From: Corticium candelabrum
Lineage: Eukaryota > Porifera > Homoscleromorpha > Homosclerophorida > Plakinidae
Direction: 5' to 3'
NCBI RefSeq assembly: GCF_963422355.1
Contig: NC_085085.1
Span: 6,604,733-6,668,732 of the forward strand
Length of the DNA stretch: 64,000 nt
Numbering within the stretch: position 1 is the first letter of the stretch; each line of letters begins with the position of its first letter. The translations under genes and the position numbers were made by a program. Shown here piece after piece: positions 39,801 to 56,277 of this stretch. The notes under the pieces were generated by a model. The model was not told where the DNA came from, searched no databases, and was given only the letters and a program-made list of their open reading frames with translations.

Positions 39801-40606
39801 TACATTTCGAGATCTGTTGATTCTTGTAGTGACAGGAAGACAAACACACAAATAAAATACCACTGTATCCTTGTGCATGTGTGCAGGGTAATTACAGAGT
39901 TGGTTAAATGTGTTAGTAATTTAATGTAAAGCACTTTGAGTTTAATTAATAACAGATTTAATGGCGCAGTTTTTGCGTCATTCTATCCTAGGTTCACTGT
40001 CTTTTTAATTAATTCTTGCCTGTAACTCAACATGAGTCAGAGATCAAAAGGATTGATCGTATTTCAGATAAATTCAGTCATCACCAGTAAGAGCCTAAGA
40101 TGTTAAGCAATCAAACTTGCACAACGCAAAATTTCATTACTGTACTGTACTATCGCAGCAATGCAAAACAGTATTGTTTCCAAACAACCTATTCGAATAC
40201 CATCCTAAAGTATTGCCATTGTTAGTTGATTTGTTCTACTCAAGTTATCACTGCTGTAAGTTGACCAGATCTCAAGACATACTAATTAAATCAAAAGTCC
40301 AGATGACTAGCTCTAAACAAGTCAAACGTCATCCGTAGACCTTGAGAACCTATTAACAGAATGTGGATCTCGAACGAAAACGGTGCAACATAATTCTGAC
40401 AACACACCCATTAATGATTATTCGAATTCAATAGTTACCACATATTTTGGCAGAACTATTCCTTCGAGAGCCTTCAGTTGCAGACAGAATGGAACTGTTT
40501 TCTCGCTGTTAACAGGACGGCTCAGTAGACGGCCATCACCTGGCCTTTTCAGTGGAACGCACTGAAGTCCATACTGTTCGGCAAACGAAAACCATCTGTC
40601 TGACAT
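11654..40606 (-). CDS. NPHP4: Nephrocystin-4, ciliary transition-zone scaffold
   Basis: I traced 39 coding exons by homology and splice phase. From the start: 40439-40606, 38346-38486, 37826-37883, 37620-37734, 37502-37560, 36559-36732, 36047-36099, 35726-35806, 35613-35663, 35293-35559, 34862-35047, 34745-34792, 34186-34214, 33984-34112, 33194-33239, 32765-32875, 32549-32715, 29858-30049, 29746-29802, 29620-29685, 29409-29508, 28585-28728, 28427-28528, 28053-28131, 24729-24821, 24528-24672, 24113-24188, 23832-24049, 23720-23778, 18838-18971, 15809-15972, 15677-15710, 15526-15611, 15401-15460, 13704-13815, 13520-13636, 12902-13003, 12746-12841, 11654-11794. They sum to 4,260 nt (1,419 aa plus stop), close to human NPHP4. 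Diagnostic blocks include RQFFGRTW, HLLPENVFVG, VFFTFQFYRFP, SLQVDVWDGESLL, SITTAHTIRPSYGVASFFEF and the C-terminal DKTEECFCVKVMYS. NPHP4 works with NPHP1 and RPGRIP1L at the ciliary transition zone. Least certain are the 29-nt exon at 34186 and the donors of 15809 and 37620. Confidence 0.95.
12035..12745 (-). other. Part of the last NPHP4 intron, no feature seen
   Basis: Intron between the exons at 12746-12841 and 11654-11794. AT-rich, with no recognisable repeat or coding similarity. Confidence 0.6.
13075..13290. repeat. Imperfect (ACAAACAG)n / (GACA)n array
   Basis: About 200 bases of degenerate ACAAACAGAC-type repeats in the NPHP4 intron just upstream of exon 12902-13003. Long ORFs here, in either direction, come from the repeat. 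Confidence 0.8.
13816..15400 (-). other. NPHP4 intron with (TG)n tract and telomere-like motif
   Basis: Contains a (TG)n/TGTGTC array at 14537-14604. No exon is needed here for phase, and none was seen. A short GTTAGAGTTAGGGTTAGG run lies at about 15258-15280. Confidence 0.65.
15973..18837 (-). other. NPHP4 intron, mostly featureless
   Basis: A 2.9-kb intron between exons 18838-18971 and 15809-15972, which are already in matching phase and align directly to the family. I see no recognisable element. A short CCCTAACCCTAA run lies near 18602. Confidence 0.6.
19063..19202. repeat. (GACA)n-rich array bordering LINE copy A on its 5' side
   Basis: About 140 bases of GACAGACAGACA mixed with GAGATAGACAGA and CAGGCAGG variants. 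It is the left border of the retrotransposon copy at 19203-21518. Confidence 0.9.
19203..21518 (+). pseudogene. Non-LTR retrotransposon copy A (RT + REL-type endonuclease), decayed
   Basis: Antisense in an NPHP4 intron. From 19352 the frame reads reverse-transcriptase blocks: LAKSDKDVHPRAVGDAFRNL, then DWIVLKSDVRNALKSSSRCD, then, after a frameshift, LLAYLDDVFLLGSPDRM with the catalytic YLDD at 19845-19856. Further on, broken frames show FLTCKTTGGPVWTHKC, equivalent to the CCHC/REL region of copy B, then loss of most of the endonuclease. Several stops and frameshifts make it inactive. RT followed by a C-terminal CCHC and restriction-like endonuclease is the layout of the R2/R4/NeSL/HERO group. 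The 3' end is an AT-rich stretch running directly into (GACA)n. Confidence 0.75.
21519..21556. repeat. (GACA)n array between LINE copies A and B
   Basis: GACAGACAAACAGACCAACA followed by pure GACA. It forms the 3' end of copy A and the 5' border of copy B. Confidence 0.95.
21557..23314 (+). pseudogene. Non-LTR retrotransposon copy B (5'-truncated RT, CCHC, REL endonuclease)
   Basis: Begins inside the RT domain (SEEGIHQGDPLGAVLLSIGI). The catalytic motif is changed to YLDN at 21717-21728. After frameshifts it continues at 21991-22494 (HTVAAIHDKQTKRTFCSLLG). A slip in a run of nine G at about 22476-22484 moves it to the frame 22434-23222. That 262-aa frame holds a CCHC (C57, C59, H69, C73), THN at 82-84, EP at 104-105, RPD at 115-117 and ELD at 130-132 as a PD-(D/E)XK-like core, then VMEHFGRWG. 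In R2-type elements this region nicks the target DNA. The truncation, YLDN and the frameshifts say the copy is dead but fairly young. Confidence 0.78.
23315..23459. repeat. (GACA)n arrays at the 3' end of LINE copy B, with a 76-bp solo 3' end
   Basis: GACA array at 23315-23338, then about 76 bases ending GAAAATATATGTATTGACAG, then a longer pure GACA array to 23459. The 20-mer is also the exact 3' end of copy A, so the 76-bp block looks like a third, extremely truncated insertion. Confidence 0.75.
26058..26190. repeat. Tandem duplication of about 74 bp
   Basis: The segment containing ACAGACACTAACAGACAG and AATCACTCTAATCTGCTTT occurs twice in direct orientation with small differences. Confidence 0.8.
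26540..27240 (+). pseudogene. Decayed LINE 3' end with (ATT)n tail
   Basis: Broken plus-strand frames read like the C-terminal region of a LINE ORF2 (VNGVISRLDES, then MECQLFPVLAYGSHSLNFE, where LYGSE-type motifs are usual). The element ends in AATAAATTATTTTTATTATT, a typical simple-repeat tail. Clade not assigned. Confidence 0.4.
28196..28381. repeat. Compound (CA)n/(CAGACA)n microsatellite filling an NPHP4 intron
   Basis: About 185 of the 295 bases of the intron between exons 28427-28528 and 28053-28131. On the sense strand it is a long (TG)n tract. Confidence 0.97.
30050..32548 (-). other. NPHP4 intron with a possible decayed DNA-transposon ORF
   Basis: A 2.5-kb intron. Plus-strand frames around 31503-32105 (for example LLLLHIHKDRAIDVTAA at the end) vaguely recall the C-terminus of hAT-like transposase-derived proteins, but stops interrupt them and I cannot confirm the family. 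A short CAAACAGACAAACAGA run lies at about 30086-30105. Confidence 0.35.
33273..33342. repeat. (AC)n microsatellite
   Basis: Starts about 34 nt upstream, on the sense strand, of NPHP4 exon 33194-33239. In the transcript it reads (UG)n next to the acceptor. Confidence 0.97.
33343..33757 (-). mobile_element. tRNA-derived SINE between two (CA)n tracts
   Basis: Most complete copy, in sense orientation within an NPHP4 intron. The head at 33676-33757 reads, on minus, GGTGCGATAGCTCAGTTGGC (A box) and GATCGCAAGTTCAAGTC (B box at 33676-33692). The body follows (CTCTCGACTCAGGAGTATAA, GAGTACCTGG, TGCGAGTGCCTGGCC). The 3' end is T-rich and runs into (TG)n. The head is too degenerate to be a functional tRNA gene. 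Confidence 0.8.
33756..33845. repeat. (CA)n microsatellite
   Basis: About 90 bases of CA abutting the 5' head of the SINE. Confidence 0.98.
38487..40438 (-). other. NPHP4 intron 1
   Basis: About 2 kb between coding exons 1 and 2, AT-rich. I see no recognisable element. Confidence 0.6.
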
Positions 40607-40997
40607 GACGGCAGTCTCTCAAACACATCGCCCCGCCACTGCACTAAAGCTAACGCGCGCATGAATTTAGGCGTAGCCTCGAGATCCCAAACCATAGAGA
40701 ACAGCTCCTAACTGAATTTTAATATCTTGTCCAACTACAGTGCATGTGCACGTTCTCCTGTCGCCTATGTGAATGTCAAACTTGTAAACATATGTACATT
40801 TCATTAGAAGATTTCCTGACATTTACAGCAGATTCCAGTCTTTCTAGAGTACAGCTAGCTCAAACTTTTAGATAAGAAAACCACGCAAAATTCAAAACTG
40901 CAACTGCAGATTTGAAATCACTGATCACACAAATGCAGCACTGGGTTTACGAGGAATGTTGTCACGGCAACTACGTAAATGGGCGGTTCCTGTTTGT
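40607..40997. promoter_or_regulatory. Divergent promoter of NPHP4 and RAB28
   Basis: 391 bp separate the two start codons. It contains a GC-rich patch near 40630-40665 (CGCCCCGCCACTGC, ACGCGCGC) close to NPHP4 and an RFX-type X-box close to RAB28. A TAGCCTCGAGATCCCAAACC stretch at 40675-40694 loosely resembles the end of the MITE at 3508-4189. Confidence 0.7.
40958..40971. promoter_or_regulatory. RFX X-box palindrome
   Basis: GTTGTCACGGCAAC, matching 12 of 14 positions of the ideal RFX site GTTGCCATGGCAAC. It lies 27 bp upstream of the preferred RAB28 ATG and about 350 bp from the NPHP4 ATG. RFX factors switch on ciliary genes through such sites. An upstream in-frame ATG at 40956 would place the site in coding sequence, which is one reason to prefer the ATG at 40998. 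Confidence 0.75.
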
Positions 40998-48128
<7,131 letters not shown>

Positions 48129-48355
48129 CATCACAGCAGCTGGCTGCCTTTAATATCATCAATTGCAAGACAGGATATCATAATGTTCTAACAAACCTTT
48201 CAATTTTTTAATCACTAAGTTGAATAATGTACATAGCTACAGCAACCTAAATAGCTATGAATCAAATGGGAACCATAAAACTAAACTCTGGGGTCTTGTC
48301 CAAATTAACCAGCGCAAGTGCATAATCCTTATACCAACTGCACATGAAGCACCAT

Positions 48356-48361
48356 AATAAA
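48356..48361 (+). promoter_or_regulatory. Possible RAB28 polyadenylation signal
   Basis: AATAAA 228 bp downstream of the RAB28 stop and only 42 bp beyond the alpha-catenin stop codon on the opposite strand. ATTAAA-type motifs for alpha-catenin on minus are seen near 48150 and 48207, so the two 3' UTRs would overlap. Confidence 0.4.
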
Positions 48362-48402
48362 AAACTGACCACTAATTAAAAGACCTGGATATTCATCATC
48401 CA

Positions 48403-51400
48403 TTAGAGCAACTCTTCATCACCTTCCATCACTGGCGGTGATTTTCCACGAAAGTCGTCTAGTGCTCGGACTGGAGCAAGTGTGCCATATGAAGACTGTG
48501 AATTATAGTGAGGTGGATGTGATTCGAGTCGAACTAGAGGAACTTTGCTAGGAGCCTGAAGACGCCACTGAGTTGATGTACTCTAAACAAGTATACTACC
48601 ATAATTTGAACAACTGGAACTGAATCAGAATGTCTTACTTGGCCACTTCCAGCTGATTTTGATATCTGCAATAAACAAGACAAGTGTCATGCAGCTTACA
48701 CTGTTTACAGTCAAGTATATTCCCTGGAATGGTTGATCTCAATTCATAAGACTGCTTTGTGTTAGTCTTGCATGATCTACAGGAAAGGCTTCCTACTAAG
48801 TTTGCATTAGTGACATCGTTACAATCAAGAGAAACTGTAACAAATCTTGACATGCCGACATGTGTATATTGTGTACAACCAGCTGGGCCACCTGGGCAGC
48901 AGTGTCACACACAAAAATGGACATATTAATTTGTTTGCAAGCTGGTCCTCCCCATCCCATCTGGATGAATGTTCTAACAAAACATTATTTTGTGCTAAGA
49001 AATCTATCAACTTCGGCTCCTGCAGTTGAGGGCAGGAGAAAGCACATGAGAAACGTAAATAGTTTGTTCCTTGATTATTGACTCATTTGTCTAATAAGGA
49101 GTTCACCATGTACACTCTAGCTAGACTCTCTATTCGGTTGCACGTCTTATTAGAAATGAGTTTCAATAAATACAGTACATACAATGGAATCGTTGAAATG
49201 CACTATGTAATTCTTCTTGAGAGACTGACTTATCGAAAATGAGACATCATTCAAAGTCTACCATGATCATATGATCAGAGACCAAATAGAATATTCCGAA
49301 TTCAACAACCTTCCAATGCCCTATACAGTATAAGATTAAGCTGGCAATGTAGACCATAAAGGGGCATTTCCTTAACTACTAACCTAGATTCTTTCAGGAT
49401 TTACAACTCAAGAAAATCGAACAAGTCGCCAAAGTCTGAGCCAACACACACCAGTGAAACAAGCCCGTTCTATCCCAAAGAAACCATCCACTCCAACACC
49501 CCAATACCTTCGATCGTACAGACTCGTGCAATCTAATACCAACACAAAAGAAATCATCTCTCACAATCATCCCAGAGGATCCAGACGATGTAAATTGTCC
49601 ATTGGTCTCTTATGGCAACTGCTACTGAACGCCAACTTGACATCTGCCTCGTTGCTCTAGTCTATGTTAAATGTCTAGTATTTCTGATGGACTAAAAGCA
49701 GCCCAGGGAGCAACAAATTTAGGGTACTTTACCTGAATCAAACTACAGTATGTACCGAATTACCGTGCATGAAAAAGCGCATGCGCCTCTAAATGAACAA
49801 CTGAAATTCGTCTGATTGAACGTTGTATCGATTAGAATTATGTTCAGACTATGAAACGTACTACTCTGTGTAGCTTATTGTCTAAACAACTGTCATAAAC
49901 GCTAAGTGATCAGGTCTTTGTCAGTACCATCGGTCTTGGAGTCCCCGTCCTCATCACCATTGTCGTTATCATTGACGGCAACGGAACTGTGGTCTTTTTA
50001 GATATGGAACCCTTCTCTAGAAGCTGATGTGTACGTAACAAATAAGTTTCCTGTTGTTGACCACAATCGACGATACCACACCCTCAAAAGGACTTTGCTA
50101 TAACATCTCTGTCTCTAGATTTCCAACACTCATCTACCAACTCTGCTACTTCAATATAGCTGGCCAATAAAACTCAGTCCATCGGTTGACTAGGAGAAAT
50201 GTGAAGTTTCACACCCCCATCTCGCAAGGAAGGTTTTTAGTAGCAAATGCTAGACGAAGTAATTTTGATTTGTTGCCACTTTCAAAAGCTGTCCATTGTT
50301 GATAATTACAACGATCTAATCGTCTCGAGCGTCCAGTGCGTGCATACGGGTCTCAACATTGCTTTTCTCTCTCCCACAGATGATAGAGATGTCTGTGGCA
50401 TTTTGCAGTTGTACATTGACCAGAAGTATATACTATAAGCAGAATGGAATGTAGATCACTAAACTAGAGCTAATAGTGTCTTCCAGTCGGCGTCTAATGC
50501 CAACATACGGGCAACTGTGAACCAGACGTGGGTTGCAGTTACATTGACACAGGGTTTCTATCGACAGGTTTCTTCTACTACTTGACCTCACATACTATTA
50601 AACGATCTCTAGCGTTAAGTTTGAACCCTTTAACCGTTTACCGCAAAATAATCGATGCATTTTTGTGTACTGATGTTCACATACTAATTATCTAGCTGGT
50701 TATTTCTGCGGTCTTACAGTAGACTATAGTGTGATTTGAGAATTGAGACAAAAGTTAATGTGAATTAAATTTATACTGCTTTCTTTTAATTTTGGTTGCC
50801 ATCTACAGGTATCTGTGCCTTGTTGTTCATTGCTTTCCTGACTAACCACGTGGGATACATCGCAGTTTGGTTTGCAAGTGGCCTTCTCGCACACAGCAGT
50901 ACATGTGCAACACGTTTCAAACTAGGTACTGTGCAAGTCATGGAACATGCAGTGACTGCCTGAGACTCCAAGAATAGGCCTAAATTTTTGCAAATTTTAT
51001 TTGTGCGCTCTGTGATTACTTGTCAGTATTCACAGAAATATCATGATGGCAGAGATAACCAGTTGTACGGTACCTGTCAGTGCTTCACGCATTGCTTGTG
51101 CTAGTAAGCATGCATGATCAAAATTCAAACTAGTATAGAAAGTTACAATTTTTAGTGTACCTATATGAAAACATGTGCACGAAGAATCTACATTCAGTCA
51201 TTCAGAAAGCTGCCAACAGACTGCACTGTAGAATGTTGTTGTCACAGCTCACGTCTCGATCCTATATATCATGCCTCGAGTCAGAGACATTTCTGACTTC
51301 TACAATTTTAGTTAAATTTATGCAAGGTATGGACAAACATCATTGTGAGTTTAGTTTGGAATGCATGGGTATTGCTAGCAACTTTCTAGTGTGAATGTGA

Positions 51401-53386
51401 ACATTACGCTGGTACAAATGAACATGGCAGTTTTGATTTCAGATTTGCAGTAGATATGTTCTTCGTAACGTGCACTGCTTATTGCATCACTGCAAGTAGG
51501 TCACTAAGGACGTAGAGGCGACCAGCGACTTGTGCTTTCGAAGAGCCTCCTGTGAAGAAAGCACGTGCTAGTCGATGTATGTGTAATTCAACCAGTACCT
51601 AGACTCTAGAAGGCCATGCATATCCACCTGGTCATGATCGAACTGATGGAGTTTACATGGTACCTGGTCGATGTTTCTGAACTCTGCCAACATAAACTTA
51701 GAGGAGATACACAATTCAGTATGTATTCAGTGGACGAGCCAGAAGGAAATTACCACGGATATCATATCTGCTACCAAACGTGCATACATATACCTGGGTC
51801 AATCTAAAGTATTGCATCCACTTTGTGCTTGTGTGTGTAATTAGAACGACAGCTTTCATGGTACTACAGGTAGTAACAAATTTCACGAGTAACAAAGTCG
51901 GTCACTGTGCAAGTGAGAAGTGCAATCTTGTCGTCTCCTCTGATTTCAACAGCCTTGTGCACCGTTTCTCCAGGTTCCTTAGTATTCTTACTGTAGGACA
52001 ATTTCTCAAAATTTTCGTACGATCTTTTCATATCCTTTTTGCTCTGCGGTCCTCTGTCACAAAAGAGACACCTACCAGTGAATCCCTTTGCCGCATTACT
52101 GGATGTACTTCTCGAAGTCCTTGATGACATGACAGCAGTCCTGGCAGCAACAACAGGTGTTACAGTATAGCAGCGTCAGCATCTTTGATGCAGTAACTAG
52201 AGCTAAGAAATCAACCTCAGCTGTAGCGGAGGACTTGGATAGACATGCAATTCCTTTCAGAAACTTGGCAACTGTAAATGTTGACACGATTGCAGCACGG
52301 CTCAATGCACCAGTGACCTGTCACTGTTATGAACTAGCTTGCACATACCTTTCATTGCAGCAAATTGTGTGGTAATAGAGCGACAGAAGAAGCAACAATA
52401 AGGTTTGACTTCGATTCAGAGGAGTACTAAAAATATTTTTATTATTGTTACCCTGCATGCATGCGGTACCGTCAAACTAGAGACTTAGCCATGGTCTCTA
52501 TGCCACGCTAAGCATCCGTTACCCTGCATCCATACACTATGCCCATGTAGCACGCTAGACCATATAGATTAACAGTACTGGCACGTTCCGTTTATAAGAA
52601 TACAATTGCCTTACTTCGACTTATACGTCCTTCTGTTTGCTTTCTTACATACAGAACTTAGTTATTATTTCAACAACGGACAAATTTCGTGAGTGGCAAC
52701 ATTTTGAATTTTGTTAGTGACTATTTTGAATACCATTTACCATCAAAAAACCTTCCTTGCAAGATGGGGGCAATGAAAGTTGAGTTCTAGGCGTCTCTTA
52801 GACTTTGGTCGATGAACTATCATAAACAAGCGCATCCACTACTACCCCAAATTATAGGTGCACTGGTTCATAACACTCATATATATATAGGTGCAGTATA
52901 CAGTAGTCACACTTATAACAAAGTGAACGTAACTCATTAAAATAGCACAAGCAGCCACAAAAAGTAATGAACATGAATGTTTACCTTAGCCCAAGCAACA
53001 TATGCTGATTTCACGGTTGCTACAACAGCATTCATTAAGTTCTTGGCAGTTGTTATAAGAGTGATAGCATTCTCAGACTGCAAGACAAAGGCAGAAGTCA
53101 CTCTTACATTAGCATCATTTTGAACAACAATTACTGACAGCTTGGGAAGAGTCTCCAGTAAGAGTTGCAATGTCTTCTTTCACCTTGCTGGTGATGTTGA
53201 TTTGATGGGAGTAGAAGTTGATTCTCTCAAGGCTGGCCAGCAGCTCATTCTTTGATTGCATGTCTGGGCACTATGTAAACACATTGCATCAATCAATAAG
53301 GCAACAAACAACACTTAGAAAACCATGTAAAGTATGCACAGAAGTGGTTGAAGATTAGGATAATACAGTCTGGAGTAGTGTAACCC

Positions 53387-53465
<79 letters not shown>

Positions 53466-56225
53466 GTAAATTCCATTTCACTAGATGGAGATGTACATAA
53501 TGTGATACATGTACTGCATCAGGCACATGCAGACTGTGATACTCGGTAATTCCTTCACCTGATCAGCAATAGAAGACACTAAACTGTCACATGCACTGGC
53601 TGTATCAGCAATTTCTTTGGCCGTTGCAATAAGCTCCATCGTGCTCTTTAATGGACCAGCTCCTCTACCATAATGTTAATAAGCCACCATCAACCAGTAT
53701 ATCAAGTGAAAAGATACCAAAAGACCTTGTAAAATCTGACATTTCAACAAGCATCATGCCCATGTCTTTGGCCAACACAATGAGTTCATTCGTGTTGTCA
53801 TTCCATTTTTCCACTTCAGTCTCCAACTGCTGCTTCTCCTCCTTTAAAGCTTGGATTTCCTGTCTTTGTTCGAGAGGCAAGTGAGTTAGTTCACCCTAGA
53901 AAAGGAAAAAATAACTGTCAGCACAGTTCTAGCTGTTTGTGTGTAACAGTCAGTAACAAATACAACTAGTATAATTGTGGACTAAGAACATGTTGTTTTC
54001 AAGGTAAGAACATTTGTGGTTACACTTGTCACAGCTAACCAGTGCACATAGCATGCCACCATAGCTGATTTCCAGAACCATTATTTGTCTCTCTTAAAGA
54101 CAGAACTGCCTATACTCTTTGCAGACCATACATCTACTTTGAGTAGACTTATCAAAAAATCTACAATGACTCCGTTTTTTCAGAATTAAATATCAGACAC
54201 AGCAAATTCTGTAAAGCCGATGACTGGGGCACATTTCTTTATTCTCTTTCACCTCTTCCAGCAACCTAAAAGAGTTTGTGCCTGTGTTTCTTATTTGTTT
54301 ACAAAAGTGTCAGAGAAGTGCATGGTCAAAGGTGTCAGACGATTCTTCCACCTCTTCCATGAGGGAGTAGAAGAGCTGGAAGAGAAGAAGACTGAAAAGC
54401 CTCTGCTGCGTTTCTTTTTTCTTCAGTAGGGGATCATCATACCCTCCATACTTGTGGAAGTCAGAGACATCATTTAGGTCAGAGAGCAAAAATAGCAATT
54501 TTTCTACATCATTTGCAAGATCTTCCAATGATTTCTTTCTTTCTACCTGTTTTACTCTTCCTCTCTTCTGACAGCTTCGCTGAAAGAGGTGGAAGGGTCT
54601 TTCAGAAGAGGCGGAATAGAATAAAGAAATGTACCCATTACAGTCACCAAATATGAAATGTATGTGGCACACCCACTGGCACAGAGTGAAACTGGAGTCA
54701 TATAAATAAGGAAGTGGAGCTGATAACCTCGTGTAGCCAGATTCTTTCCTTTCCGCCGCGTCATACTTCTGGGCGATAAAGGGTCTGGTGAACAGCCTTT
54801 GAAGTCGCAGTGTAGCCGCATAGCCAAAAATCAGCTAACTAAATACCGGATTTGGTTTTAAATGCTTCACTAAAGACCAGATTGGTATGCATGCGATGCA
54901 ATCCTATCTGTTATCTTCTCTTGGTTTGTAGAGAACAACTTAAAAACTACAGTTAGAGTCTTTGCTGTTTGTGAAATGTGCATGTCTACAGCAACCAACA
55001 CGATTGTGGGAATGTTGCCAACAACACTGACAGGCTTCGATCTAGTACAGTCATAATCGATGTTGTGACACGAGCGCACATGCAATGTGTAGCTATATGT
55101 CAGACGTCGATTGATCATAACTACCAAAGCGGCCTTCAAGCCTGTTGATGTCAATGTTCCCGCAATCGCGTTGGTTGTTGTAGACATACATTTGTCAGCA
55201 GATTTGACAAACAGCAAAGACTCTAACAGTAGTCTTTGAGTTGTTCTCTACGAAACAAAAGAAGATAACCTAGATAGGATTGCACTGCGTGCAGACCAAT
55301 CTGGTCATTAGTAAAGTGTTAAGAACTGCTTGAAGACCAATCTGGTCTTTAGTAAAACATTTAAAAAACCAAATCTGGTATTTAGTTAGCCGATTTTTGG
55401 CTAAACGGCAACACAGCAACTTCAAAGGAAGTTTACCAGACCCTTTTTCGCCCGGAAGTATGACATGGCGGAAAGAGTCTGGCTATGCAAGACTACCTAA
55501 GACTACGACTGAACCTAACAAAAGCCTGGAGTGATGCACAAAAATGAGATGACAGATATAAGAACTTACAAAAAGTTACTGATGCCATCAATTTCTTTAA
55601 TTAAGCTTATAACATCAAATTCAACATCACAGGTCCCATATTTTGGTTTTATGCCCTTTTGAAATCTTAACTGAAAGACTTCATCTATGATTCTATTGAA
55701 TTTAATGGCTATCCACAATACCACATACAGCACGATGTCACATACCCAAACATTTTGAGACCCTGGACTGTTCATAACTTTGAACATTCATTGCAACTGA
55801 CTTCAACTCACAGACGTTCGCACCAAACTGTCTGTACAGACTGAAAATCAACTGCCCCAATATATCTATTATACAGGTGTACAGGGCCTACTCATTAATT
55901 AAAAGATAAAAACTGAAAGCAATTGCATAAATTCCTTTCTATTGCACTTCTACATGACTGAAAGCCAAGGACATGAACAGACGAGCAGACAAAAACATTC
56001 AGCAGACCATGTTGTGCATGCTCATAAACTGATTTTGCACACAGAGTTAAGGTGAATAAGAGACAGCCCTAATTCAATTAAATGACATGTTTGGTTACCT
56101 GGCGTGTTCAGTTGAGTGACATCATACTGTACATCTATTGTGTTGACAGTTACAAGCTCAAACTGACCCAGTTACATACATCATTTCATTTTAAGTCACA
56201 CATAAAAACACTTCCACATCCATCA

Positions 56226-56277
<52 letters not shown>

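Noticed and set aside
40956..40997. Upstream in-frame ATG giving a 14-residue N-terminal extension of RAB28
   Set aside because: The extension has no family similarity and would overlay the X-box; the ATG at 40998 matches the usual RAB28 length better.
54310..54672. 120-aa minus-strand ORF in an alpha-catenin intron
   Set aside because: Contains a DVSDFHKYGGYDDPLL stretch loosely like Hsp70 exchange factors, but no acceptor/donor in phase with alpha-catenin and no convincing family match; left unannotated as a gene.
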